From Streptomyces lichenis (GTDB taxonomy: Bacteria; Actinomycetota; Actinomycetes; Streptomycetales; Streptomycetaceae): a DNA stretch of 64,000 nucleotides. The stretch covers positions 62,001 through 126,000 of the forward strand of contig NZ_JALPTH010000009.1 of NCBI RefSeq assembly GCF_023218175.1, given 5' to 3'. The notes under the pieces were generated by a model. The model had not been told where the DNA came from. It ran no database searches and saw only the letters and a program-made list of their open reading frames with translations. A program made the position numbers and the translations under genes. This document shows, one piece after another, positions 7,837 through 16,030 of the stretch (position 1 is its first letter; every line of letters starts with the position of its first letter).

Positions 7837-8885
7837 CCCGGCTCATCCCCTCGCCGGTCGTCGTCGACATCAGCCGGGGCGCGATGGACGAGCTGGCCGG
7901 CATCCTCGCCGACCAGCGGATCTCCGCCTCCGGCCGGCTCGCCATGGCCGTCAGCAACGGCTCCGGCCAGGCGCTGCGCGCCAAGCTCGCCCCGCTGCTC
8001 CCCGACGCCGACTGGTACGCGGTCGAGGACGGCTCCATCGACGCGGCCGTGCGGCTCGCCGACGCCATCAAGGGCAAGCGGTACGACGCGGTGGTCGGCC
8101 TCGGCGGCGGCAAGATCATCGACGTGGCCAAGTACGCCGCGGCCCGGGTCGGCGTGCCCATGGTCGCGGTGGCCACCAACCTCTCGCACGACGGCATCTG
8201 CTCCCCGGTCTCCACCCTGGACAACGACAACGGCCGCGGCTCCTACGGGGTCCCCTCGCCGATCGCCATGGTCATCGACCTGGACGTGATCCGCGAGGCG
8301 CCCCAGAAGTTCGTCCGCTCCGGCATCGGCGAGGCCATCTCCAACCTCTCCGCCATCGCCGACTGGGAGCTGTCCCACCAGCACACCGGCGAACCCGTCG
8401 ACGGGCTCGCCGCCGCCATGGCCCGCACCGCCGGCGAGTCCGTGCTGCGCCAGCCCGGCACCGTCGCCGACGACGCCTTCCTCATCGTGCTGGCCGAGGC
8501 CCTGGTGCTCGGCGGCATCGCCATGTCGATCAGCGGCGACACCCGGCCCTCCTCCGGCGCCTGCCACGAGATCAGCCACGCCTTCGACCTGCTCTTCCCC
8601 GAGCGCCGGGGGCTGCACGGCGAGCAGGTCGGCCTCGGCGCCGCCTTCGCCATGCATCTGCGCGGCGCCACCGGCCGGTCCGCGCATTTCGCCGAGGTAC
8701 TGCGCCGGCACGGGCTGCCGGTGCTGCCCGAGGAGATCGGCTTCACCCCGGACGAGTTCGTCCGCGCCGTGGAGTACGCCCCGAACACCCGCCCCGGGCG
8801 CTACACCGTCCTGGAGCACCTCGACCTGTCCACCGACCAGATCAGGGACGCGTACGCCGACTATGCCAAGACCATCCGTAGCTGA
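7824..8885 (+). CDS. sn-glycerol-1-phosphate dehydrogenase homologue (EgsA/AraM-like)
   Basis: 353 residues of the iron-containing-alcohol-dehydrogenase/dehydroquinate-synthase fold. GLGGGKIIDVAKY is the NAD(P) site. NLSHDGICSPVS matches the SHDGIxSPxAS block characteristic of archaeal G1P dehydrogenase. GACHEISHAFD and LHGEQVGLG supply two metal-ligand histidines. The position normally holding the first ligand as Asp (GxGD) is Glu here (GIGEAISN), as in dehydroquinate synthases. Expected reaction: DHAP to sn-glycerol-1-phosphate with NAD(P)H. GTG start inside the previous gene; strongly coupled. A related polyol-phosphate substrate remains possible. Confidence 0.78.
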   Translation: MPVLTRLIPSPVVVDISRGAMDELAGILADQRISASGRLAMAVSNGSGQALRAKLAPLLPDADWYAVEDGSIDAAVRLADAIKGKRYDAVVGLGGGKIIDVAKYAAARVGVPMVAVATNLSHDGICSPVSTLDNDNGRGSYGVPSPIAMVIDLDVIREAPQKFVRSGIGEAISNLSAIADWELSHQHTGEPVDGLAAAMARTAGESVLRQPGTVADDAFLIVLAEALVLGGIAMSISGDTRPSSGACHEISHAFDLLFPERRGLHGEQVGLGAAFAMHLRGATGRSAHFAEVLRRHGLPVLPEEIGFTPDEFVRAVEYAPNTRPGRYTVLEHLDLSTDQIRDAYADYAKTIRS

Positions 8886-9642
8886 ACTCCGCCCGGTCGT
8901 GCACCCCGCCGGCGTCAAGGACCGGCGCAGCGGAGAGCACTGGGGCGGGCGCCTGTACATGCGGGAGATCTCGCTGCGGATCACCCGTCTCCTGGTGGGC
9001 ACCAAGGTCACCCCCAACCAGCTCACCTATGTCATGACGGTGGCCGGGGTGCTCGCCGCGCCCGCGCTTCTCGTCCCCGGCCTGGTGGGCCCGGTCCTCG
9101 CCGTCGTCGCCGTCCAGCTCTATCTGCTGCTGGACTGCGTGGACGGCGAGGTGGCCCGCTGGAAGAAGCAGTACTCGCTGGCCGGGGTCTACCTGGACCG
9201 GGTCGGCGCCTACCTCTGCGACGCCGCCGTGCTGGTCGGCTTCGGGCTGCGCGCCGCCGACCTGTGGGGGAGCGGCCGCATCGACTGGCTGTGGGCCTTC
9301 CTCGGCACCCTGGCCGCGCTCGGCGCCATCCTGATCAAGGCCGAGACCGACCTGGTCGGGGTCGCCCGCCACCAGGCCGGGATGCCGGTGGTCAAGGACG
9401 CCGCCGCCGAGCCCCGCTCCTCCGGAATGGCGCTGGCCCGCCGGGCCGCCGCCGCGCTGAAGTTCCACCGCCTGGTGCTCGGCATCGAGGCGTCCCTGCT
9501 GATCCTGGTGCTCGCCGTGCTGGACACCGTCCGCGGCGACCTGTTCTTCAGCCGCCTCGGCGTCGCCGTACTGGCCGGCATCGCCCTGCTGCAGACCCTG
9601 CTGCACCTGGTGTCGATCCTCGTCTCCAGCCGGCTGAGGTGA
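8863..9642 (+). CDS. second CDP-alcohol phosphotransferase, altered catalytic motif
   Basis: 259-residue membrane protein starting 23 bases inside the previous gene. It has the CDP-alcohol phosphotransferase core DCVDGEVAR followed, at correct spacing, by GVYLDRVGA. The fourth aspartate of the signature (D-x3-D), which acts as catalytic base in this family, is replaced by alanine (codon GCC at 9208-9210); the next Asp comes five residues later. The rest of the fold, with six hydrophobic segments and the conserved TPNQLTY N-terminal block, is intact. It may use a displaced Asp, be a non-catalytic partner of the first enzyme, or have a different reaction. Confidence 0.82.
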   Translation: MPRPSVAELRPVVHPAGVKDRRSGEHWGGRLYMREISLRITRLLVGTKVTPNQLTYVMTVAGVLAAPALLVPGLVGPVLAVVAVQLYLLLDCVDGEVARWKKQYSLAGVYLDRVGAYLCDAAVLVGFGLRAADLWGSGRIDWLWAFLGTLAALGAILIKAETDLVGVARHQAGMPVVKDAAAEPRSSGMALARRAAAALKFHRLVLGIEASLLILVLAVLDTVRGDLFFSRLGVAVLAGIALLQTLLHLVSILVSSRLR

Positions 9643-9650
9643 ACGGAGCC

Positions 9651-10544
9651 ATGACCGAAACCGCACCGCCGCTCAAGCTCGGCGCCGTCGTCATCACCAT
9701 GGGCAACCGCCCCGACGACCTGCGCGCCCTGATCGAGTCCGTCGCCAAGCAGGACGGCGACCCGATCGAGGTCGTCGTCGTCGGCAACGGCGCCCCCGTC
9801 ACCGGCGTCCCCGACGGCGTCCGCACCATCGACCTCCCGGAGAACCTGGGCATCCCCGGTGGCCGCAACGTCGGCATCGAGGCCTTCGGCCCCGGCGGCA
9901 CCGACGTCGACGTCCTGCTCTTCCTGGACGACGACGGCCTCCTGGAGCGCACCGACACCGCCGAACTGCTGCGCGAGGCGTTCACCGCCGACCCGAAGCT
10001 CGGCATCGTCAGCTTCCGCATCGCCGACCCCGAGACCGGGGTCACCCAGCGCCGGCACGTCCCCCGGCTGCGCGCCTCCGATCCGATGCGCTCCTCCCGG
10101 GTCACCACCTTCCTCGGCGGCGCCAACGCGGTGCGCACCACGGTCTTCGAGCAGGTCGGCGGGCTACCCGAGGCGTTCTTCTACGCGCATGAGGAGACCG
10201 ACCTGGCCTGGCGGGCCCTGGACGCCGGCTGGATGATCGACTACCGCGCCGACATGGTGCTGCTGCACCCCACCACCGCGCCCTCCCGGCACGCGGCCTA
10301 CGCCCGCAACGTGGCCCGCAACCGGGTCTGGCTGGCCCGCCGCAACCTGCCCGCCCCGCTGGTCCCGGTCTACCTCGGGGTGTGGCTGCTGCTCACCCTG
10401 GCCCGCCGCCCCTCGGCGGCCGCGCTGAAGGCCTGGCTCGGCGGTTTCCGGGCCGGCTGGAGCACCGACTGCGGTCCCCGGCGGCCCATGCGGTGGCGTA
10501 CGGTGTGGCGTCTGACCGCACTGGGCCGGCCGCCTGTCATCTGA
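9651..10544 (+). CDS. GT2-family glycosyltransferase
   Basis: 297-residue GT-A fold glycosyltransferase related to rhamnosyl/galactofuranosyl transferases. VVITMGNRPDDL opens the nucleotide-sugar site, LFLDDDG is the DxD metal motif, and FLGGANAVR followed by FYAHEETDLAWR matches the acceptor/catalytic (ED) block. A short hydrophobic segment near residue 245 may anchor it to the membrane. It begins nine bases after the previous stop. It would add a sugar to the lipid or polymer built by the two phosphotransferases before export; the sugar is not predictable from sequence. Confidence 0.88.
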   Translation: MTETAPPLKLGAVVITMGNRPDDLRALIESVAKQDGDPIEVVVVGNGAPVTGVPDGVRTIDLPENLGIPGGRNVGIEAFGPGGTDVDVLLFLDDDGLLERTDTAELLREAFTADPKLGIVSFRIADPETGVTQRRHVPRLRASDPMRSSRVTTFLGGANAVRTTVFEQVGGLPEAFFYAHEETDLAWRALDAGWMIDYRADMVLLHPTTAPSRHAAYARNVARNRVWLARRNLPAPLVPVYLGVWLLLTLARRPSAAALKAWLGGFRAGWSTDCGPRRPMRWRTVWRLTALGRPPVI

Positions 10545-10639
10545 CAAGCTCGTCTCCGTCACCACGGGCACCCGGGTCCTGTCCGCCAGCGCGTCCCGCG
10601 CCCGATTCACCGCGCACGTGAACACGAAAGTTTTCCCTC

Positions 10640-11569
10640 ATGAGTGAGCAGACCCATGACGGAGCGGTCGCCGTGACCGCCCCGCCATCCCCGGACGCGG
10701 GCCTGTCCCGGGCGGAGCTGGCCGCCAAGTACGGACTCTCGGTCAGCGGCGCCCGGCCGAGCCTGGCCGCCTATGTGCGGCAGCTGTGGGGCCGCCGCCA
10801 CTTCATCCTGGCGTTCTCGCAGGCCAAGCTCACCGCCCAGTACAGCCAGGCCAAGCTCGGCCAGCTGTGGCAGGTGGCCACCCCGCTGCTGAACGCGGCG
10901 GTCTACTTCCTCATCTTCGGCCTGATCCTGAACGCCGGGCGCGGCATGGACAAGGACGTCTACATCCCCTTCCTGGTGACCGGCGTCTTCGTCTTCACCT
11001 TCACCCAGACCTCGGTGATGGCCGGGGTCCGGGCGATCGCCGGCAACCTCGGGCTGGTGCGGGCCCTGCACTTCCCGCGCGCCTCGCTGCCGATCTCCTT
11101 CGCGCTCCAGCAGCTCCAGCAGCTGCTGGTCTCGATGATCGTGCTCTTCGCCGTCGCCATCGCCTTCGGCAGCTACCCCGGCGGGAGCTGGCTGCTGATC
11201 GCCCCGACGCTGGCCCTGCAGTTCGTCTTCAACGTCGGACTGTCGCTGATCATGGCCCGGCTCGGCAGCAAGACCCCGGACCTGGCCCAGCTGATGCCGT
11301 TCGTGATGCGGACCTGGATGTACGCCTCCGGCGTGATGTTCTCCATCCCGATCATGCTCAAGGACAAGCCGGCCTGGATCGCCGACATCCTCATGTACAA
11401 CCCGGCCGCGATCTACATGGACCTGATCCGGTTCTCGCTGATCGACGGCTACACCGCGAGCAACCTGCCCGAGCACGTCTGGTTCGCCGCCCTGATCTGG
11501 GCCGTCCTCGTCGGCGCCGCCGGGTTCGTGTACTTCTGGAAGGCGGAGGAGCGGTACGGCCGTGGCTGA
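10640..11569 (+). CDS. ABC-2 type exporter permease (TagG/Wzm-like)
   Basis: 309 residues: a ~45-residue cytoplasmic N-terminus, then six hydrophobic helices. The TagG/RfbA/KpsM family pattern is visible (YSQAKLGQLWQVATPLLN at the first interfacial helix; YNPAAIYMDLIR before the last helices). These permeases move lipid-linked teichoic acids, O-antigens or capsular glycans across the membrane with a TagH-type ATPase, which follows immediately with an eight-base overlap. A 95-bp gap separates it from the glycosyltransferase; no terminator is seen there, so it probably belongs to the same operon. Confidence 0.9.
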   Translation: MSEQTHDGAVAVTAPPSPDAGLSRAELAAKYGLSVSGARPSLAAYVRQLWGRRHFILAFSQAKLTAQYSQAKLGQLWQVATPLLNAAVYFLIFGLILNAGRGMDKDVYIPFLVTGVFVFTFTQTSVMAGVRAIAGNLGLVRALHFPRASLPISFALQQLQQLLVSMIVLFAVAIAFGSYPGGSWLLIAPTLALQFVFNVGLSLIMARLGSKTPDLAQLMPFVMRTWMYASGVMFSIPIMLKDKPAWIADILMYNPAAIYMDLIRFSLIDGYTASNLPEHVWFAALIWAVLVGAAGFVYFWKAEERYGRG

Positions 11570-12371
11570 GCACATCGACAACCCCACCGGGCTCGGCGCG
11601 GACGCCGCCCGGGTGCCCACCGTCATCGCCGACGAGGTGCACATCGTCTACCGGGTCAACGGCGGCGCCGGCGGCAAGGGCAGCGCCACCGCCGCGCTCA
11701 GCCGCATCCTGCGCCGCGGCAAGGGCGAGGAGCGCGGGGTGCGCAAGGTGCACGCCGTGCGCGGCGTCTCCTTCACCGCGTACCGCGGTGAGGCCATCGG
11801 CCTGATCGGCACCAACGGTTCGGGCAAGTCCACCCTGCTGCGGGCCATCGCCGGGCTGCTGCCCACCGAGAGCGGCAAGGTCTACACCGACGGCCAGCCC
11901 TCGCTGCTGGGCGTCAACGCGGCGCTGATGGGCGACCTGACCGGCGAGCGCAACGTCATCCTCGGCGGGCTGGCCATGGGCATGTCCCGCGAGGAGATCC
12001 GCGCCCGCTACCAGGACATCGTCGACTTCTCCGGCATCAACGAGAAGGGCGACTTCATCACCCTGCCGATGCGCACCTACTCCTCCGGCATGGGCGCCCG
12101 GCTCCGCTTCGCCATCGCCGCCGCCAAGGACCACGACGTGTTGATGATCGACGAGGCGCTGGCCACCGGCGACCGCAAGTTCCAGATCCGCTCCGAGGAG
12201 CGCATCCGCGAGCTCCGCAAGGAGGCCGGCACCGTCTTCCTGGTCAGCCACAGCAACAAGTCCATCCGCGACACCTGCGACCGGGTGCTCTGGCTGGAGA
12301 AGGGCGAACTGCTGATGGACGGCCCCACCGACGAGGTGCTGAAGGCCTACGAGAAGGAGACCGGCCGCTAG
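11562..12371 (+). CDS. ABC exporter ATPase (TagH/Wzt-like)
   Basis: 269-residue ATPase with Walker A GTNGSGKST, signature YSSGMGARLRFA and Walker B VLMIDEALATGD, plus the H-loop VSHS. The SSGM signature and the IDEALATGD Walker B are those of polysaccharide/teichoic-acid exporters rather than nutrient importers. There is no C-terminal carbohydrate-binding domain of the Wzt type, so the substrate is probably recognised through a lipid or by the permease. GTG start within the permease gene. Last gene of the envelope operon; followed by 213 bp before the next small ORF. Confidence 0.92.
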   Translation: MAEHIDNPTGLGADAARVPTVIADEVHIVYRVNGGAGGKGSATAALSRILRRGKGEERGVRKVHAVRGVSFTAYRGEAIGLIGTNGSGKSTLLRAIAGLLPTESGKVYTDGQPSLLGVNAALMGDLTGERNVILGGLAMGMSREEIRARYQDIVDFSGINEKGDFITLPMRTYSSGMGARLRFAIAAAKDHDVLMIDEALATGDRKFQIRSEERIRELRKEAGTVFLVSHSNKSIRDTCDRVLWLEKGELLMDGPTDEVLKAYEKETGR

Positions 12372-12584
12372 GCGGGTTGCGGGTTTCCGTGCGTGCCCGG
12401 GTGTGGTTCCGCCGCGCCCGGGCACCCCTGTGGGGGTCCGTACGTTGTCCATGCGTAGGCTGTCCCGGTGCCGTTTCGCGGCAAGTGTGGGTATTTCCCG
12501 GCTCCACCGGTGCAAACGCCCGCGCGGGCCGCTTCGGCGTGTCCGAAATGAGATGTATTGGGTTGGCAGTGTAGAACGGGAGAC

Positions 12585-12656
12585 GTGACGGCATTGACGG
12601 TTGATCTCCAGCTTCGCAAGAGTCCCGCCGTCCCCGCGCCGGGCAGCCCGCGATGA
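12585..12656 (+). CDS. possible 23-residue leader ORF coupled to hpnC
   Basis: A GTG preceded by GGGAGA opens a 23-codon frame whose TGA overlaps the hpnC ATG as ATGA (12653-12656). The encoded peptide (MTALTVDLQLRKSP...) has no recognised motif. It could provide translational coupling for the hopanoid operon. It is too short to be sure of, but the ribosome site and exact overlap are suggestive, as hpnC itself has no good ribosome site. Confidence 0.35.
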   Translation: MTALTVDLQLRKSPAVPAPGSPR

Positions 12657-13567
12657 CGGACCGCGGCCGGAGCACCACCGGCACCACCGCCCGCGCCACC
12701 CTCGACAAGGCGGCCCACGAGAACTTCCCCGTGGCGCCCTTCTTCCTGCCCCGCGCCTGGCGCGAGGACCTGATGGCGATCTACGGCTACGCCCGCCTGG
12801 TGGACGACATCGGCGACGGCGACCTCGCCCCCGGCGGCGCCGACGCGCGCCTCCTGGGCGTCGCCCCCGGACAGGCCGAGGACCGGCTCGCCGTGCTCGA
12901 CGCCTTCGAGGCCGATCTGCGGCGGGTCTTCGACGGCGTCCCCGCCCACCCCCTGCTGCGCGCCCTCCAGCCGGTCGTCCGGCGCCACCGGCTCGCCCCC
13001 GAACCGTTCCTCGGGCTGATCGCGGCCAACCGGCAGGACCAGCTGGTGCGGCGCTACGAGACCTGGGACGACCTCCTCGCCTACTGCGCGCTCTCCGCCA
13101 ACCCGGTCGGCCGCCTGGTGCTCGGGGTCACCGGCACCACCACCCCCGAACGGGTCCGCCGCTCCGACGCCGTGTGCACCGCCCTCCAGGTGGTCGAGCA
13201 CCTCCAGGACGTCGCCGAGGACCTCGGGCGCGACCGGATCTACCTGCCGGCCCAGGACATGAAACGCTTCTGCGTCAGCGAGGACGACCTCGCCCGGCCC
13301 ACCGCCGGCGCCTCGGTCCGCGCGCTGATCGCCTACGAGGCCGACCGCGCCCGCCGGCTGCTGGACGAGGGCGGCGCCCCGCTCGCCGGAAGCGTCCGCG
13401 GGCGGCTGCGGCTGCTGCTGGCCGGCTTCACCGCCGGCGGGCACGCCGCGCTCGACGCCGTCACGGCCGCCGGCTACGACGTGCTGCCCGGACCGCCCCG
13501 GCCCACCGGACCGAACCTGCTGCGCCAGATCGCCAACGTGCTGCGCGCGGCCCGCACAGAAGGGTGA
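12653..13567 (+). CDS. hpnC: squalene synthase component HpnC
   Basis: 304-residue trans-isoprenyl diphosphate synthase-type enzyme of the squalene/phytoene synthase family. Asp-rich motifs are RLVDDIGDG (residues ~45) and LQDVAED (~185). The N-terminal ENFPVAPFFLPRAWR is typical of HpnC. In the three-enzyme HpnCDE route, HpnD converts two FPP to presqualene diphosphate, HpnC converts that to hydroxysqualene, and HpnE reduces it to squalene. First recognisable gene of the hopanoid operon; hpnD follows within nine bases. Confidence 0.93.
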   Translation: MTDRGRSTTGTTARATLDKAAHENFPVAPFFLPRAWREDLMAIYGYARLVDDIGDGDLAPGGADARLLGVAPGQAEDRLAVLDAFEADLRRVFDGVPAHPLLRALQPVVRRHRLAPEPFLGLIAANRQDQLVRRYETWDDLLAYCALSANPVGRLVLGVTGTTTPERVRRSDAVCTALQVVEHLQDVAEDLGRDRIYLPAQDMKRFCVSEDDLARPTAGASVRALIAYEADRARRLLDEGGAPLAGSVRGRLRLLLAGFTAGGHAALDAVTAAGYDVLPGPPRPTGPNLLRQIANVLRAARTEG

Positions 13568-13575
13568 GCGGGACC

Positions 13576-14517
13576 ATGGACGCGCACAACCCGGCCTCCC
13601 CCCAGGTGGCGGCCGCCTACAGCTACTGCGAGGCCGTCACCGGCGGACAGGCCCGCAACTTCGCCTACGGCATCCGGCTGCTCCCGGCCGGCAAGCGGCA
13701 GGCCATGTCCGCCCTGTACGCCTTCTCCCGGCGGGTGGACGACATCGGCGACGGCCCGCTGGCCCCCGACACCAAGCAGCAGCGCCTGGAGGCCGCCCGC
13801 GCCCTGCTGGACCGGGTGCGCCGCGGCGAGGTCGAGGCCGACGACACCGACCCGGTCGCCGTCGCCCTCGCCGACACCGCCCGCCGCTTCCCGCTGCCGC
13901 TGGACGGACTGGACGAGCTGATCGACGGCGTGCTGATGGACGTGCGCGGCGAGACGTACCAGAGCTGGGACGAGCTGAAGGTCTACTGCCGCTGCGTGGC
14001 CGGCGCCATCGGCCGGCTCTCGCTGGGCATCTTCGGCACCGCCCCCGGCGCCCGGGAGGCCGCCCGCGCCCCCGAGTACGCCGACACCCTCGGCCTCGCC
14101 CTCCAGCTCACCAACATCCTGCGCGACCTGCGCGAGGATGCCCTGGAGGGGCGCACCTACCTGCCCGCCGAGGACCTCGCCAAGTTCGGCTGCTCGGCCG
14201 GCTTCCGCGACCCGCACCTGCTCGCCGACGCCGACTTCGCCGGGCTGGTCCACCACGAGGTGCAGCGCGCCCGCGCCCTGTTCGCCGAGGGCTACCGGCT
14301 GCTGCCGATGCTCGACCGGCGCAGCGGCGCCTGCGTGGCCGCGATGGCCGGCATCTACCGGCGCCTGCTGGACCGGATCGAGCGGGAGCCGGAGGCGGTG
14401 CTGCGCGGCCGGGTCGCGCTGCCCGGCCGGGAGAAGGCGTACGTCGCCGTGCGCGGGCTGTCCGGACTGGACACCCGGATCGTCGCCCGGCCCCGCGACC
14501 CCGGGCGCGGCCGATGA
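13576..14517 (+). CDS. hpnD: presqualene diphosphate synthase HpnD
   Basis: 313 residues; second squalene-synthase family member. YSYCEAVTGGQARNFAYGIRLL is split over the conserved N-terminal block; RRVDDIGDG and NILRDLREDALEGRTYLP give the two Asp-rich motifs. The LREDALEGRTYLP version is closer to phytoene synthases, as expected for HpnD. Catalyses head-to-head condensation of two FPP. Start taken at the ATG at 13576; a GTG at 13564 overlaps the hpnC stop (GTGA) and would add four residues. Confidence 0.93.
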   Translation: MDAHNPASPQVAAAYSYCEAVTGGQARNFAYGIRLLPAGKRQAMSALYAFSRRVDDIGDGPLAPDTKQQRLEAARALLDRVRRGEVEADDTDPVAVALADTARRFPLPLDGLDELIDGVLMDVRGETYQSWDELKVYCRCVAGAIGRLSLGIFGTAPGAREAARAPEYADTLGLALQLTNILRDLREDALEGRTYLPAEDLAKFGCSAGFRDPHLLADADFAGLVHHEVQRARALFAEGYRLLPMLDRRSGACVAAMAGIYRRLLDRIEREPEAVLRGRVALPGREKAYVAVRGLSGLDTRIVARPRDPGRGR

Positions 14518-14596
14518 TCCGCCCGGCCCGGCCCGAGGCAACCAGGCGGCACGCTCCGGCGTCCTCCCCCACCGTGATCACCCGACAGGAGCCCCT

Positions 14597-16030
14597 ATGA
14601 GCGAGCAGACCGACCGGCGGCGCCACGCCGTCGTGGTCGGCGGCGGGCTCGCCGGCACCGCCGCCGCGCTGCGGCTGGCCGACTCCGGGCTGCGGGTCAC
14701 CCTGCTGGAGGGCCGCCCCCGGCTCGGCGGGCTGGCCTTCTCCTTCCGCCGGGGCGAGCTGACCGTCGACAACGGCCAGCACGTCTACCTGCGCTGCTGC
14801 ACCGCGTACCGCTGGTTCCTCGACCGGGTCGGCGGCGCGGACCTCGCCCCGCTCCAGGACCGGCTGGACGTGCCTGTGCTGGACGTCGCCCACCCGCGCG
14901 GCCCCCGGCTCGGCCGGCTGCGCCGCACCGCGCTGCCGGTGCCGCTGCACCTGGCCGCCGGCCTGGCCGGCTATCCGCACCTCTCGCCCGCCGAGCGGCT
15001 CTCGGTGGCCCGCGCCGGGCTCGCCCTGAAGAAGCTCGACCCGGCCGACCCGGCGCTGGACACCCAGGACTTCGGCTCCTGGCTGGCCCGGCACGGCCAG
15101 TCCCCGCGTACCGTCGAGGCGCTGTGGGACCTGGTCGGCGTCGCCACCCTCAACGCCCCCGCCCCCGCCGCCTCGCTCCAGCTGGCCGCCATGGTCTTCC
15201 GCACCGGGCTGCTGAGCGAGCCCGGCGCCGCCGACATCGGCTGGGCCCGGGTACCGCTCGGCGAGCTGCACGACACCCTCGCCGGCCGGGCGCTGGCCGC
15301 CGCCGGGGTGCGGGTGGAGACCCGCGCCAAGGCCACCGCCGTCCTGCCGAACGGCCCCGGCGGCTGGAGCGTGGACATCCCCGGCGAGCGGATCGACGCC
15401 GACACGGTCGTCCTCGCCGTACCGCAGCGCGAGGCGCACGGACTGCTGCCCGACGGGGCCCTGGACCAGCCCGGCGCCCTGCTGGAGCTGGGCACCGCGC
15501 CGATCCTCAACATCCATGTGCTGTACGACCGCAGGGTGCTGCGGCAGCCGTTCTTCACCGCGCTGGGCTCCCCGGTCCAGTGGGTCTTCGACCGCACCGA
15601 CGCCTCGGGATTGTCGAGGGGCGGGCCCGAAGGGCCCTCGGACAAGGGTGGTGGCGGGCGACGGGTGGGCCAGTACCTGGCGCTCTCGCAGTCCGCGGCG
15701 CGGGAGGAGATCGACGCGCCGGTGGCCGAGCTGCGCGAGCGCTATCTGCCGGAGCTTCAGCGGCTGCTGCCCGCCGCGCGCGGCGCCCAGGTCCGGGACT
15801 TCTTCGTCACCCGGGAGCGCACCGCGACCTTCGACCCCGCCCCCGGCAACGGCCGGCTGCGGCCCGGCGCCCGCACCCGCGCCCCCGGGCTGCTGCTGGC
15901 CGGCGCGTGGACCGCCACCGGCTGGCCCGCCACCATGGAAGGAGCGGTCCGCAGCGGCCTCACCGCCGCCGACGCCGCTCTGACGGCCCTCGGCCGCCCT
16001 CGTGTACGACCGCTTGAGGAGGCGGCATGA
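14597..16030 (+). CDS. hpnE: hydroxysqualene dehydroxylase HpnE
   Basis: 477-residue FAD-dependent amine-oxidase-fold enzyme. The N-terminal VVVGGGLAGTAAALRLAD is the dinucleotide-binding GxGxxG, and NGQHVYLRCC and the C-terminal LLAGAWTATGWPATMEGAV are hallmark HpnE blocks. It reduces hydroxysqualene to squalene. AGGAG sits six bases before the ATG. Odd feature: near residues 337-356 there is a low-complexity Gly/Ser/Arg insertion encoded by an imperfect DNA palindrome (see repeat at 15611). It overlaps the next gene by ATGA. Confidence 0.92.
   Translation: MSEQTDRRRHAVVVGGGLAGTAAALRLADSGLRVTLLEGRPRLGGLAFSFRRGELTVDNGQHVYLRCCTAYRWFLDRVGGADLAPLQDRLDVPVLDVAHPRGPRLGRLRRTALPVPLHLAAGLAGYPHLSPAERLSVARAGLALKKLDPADPALDTQDFGSWLARHGQSPRTVEALWDLVGVATLNAPAPAASLQLAAMVFRTGLLSEPGAADIGWARVPLGELHDTLAGRALAAAGVRVETRAKATAVLPNGPGGWSVDIPGERIDADTVVLAVPQREAHGLLPDGALDQPGALLELGTAPILNIHVLYDRRVLRQPFFTALGSPVQWVFDRTDASGLSRGGPEGPSDKGGGGRRVGQYLALSQSAAREEIDAPVAELRERYLPELQRLLPAARGAQVRDFFVTRERTATFDPAPGNGRLRPGARTRAPGLLLAGAWTATGWPATMEGAVRSGLTAADAALTALGRPRVRPLEEAA
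15611..15645. repeat. imperfect palindrome inside hpnE
   Basis: TTGTC...GGGCCC-GAA-GGGCCC...GACAA forms an imperfect hairpin of 35 bases inside the coding frame. It encodes the low-complexity insertion between the WVFDRTDAS and GQYLALSQSA blocks, which I expect to be nearly adjacent in homologues. The frame is kept. Confidence 0.5.
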
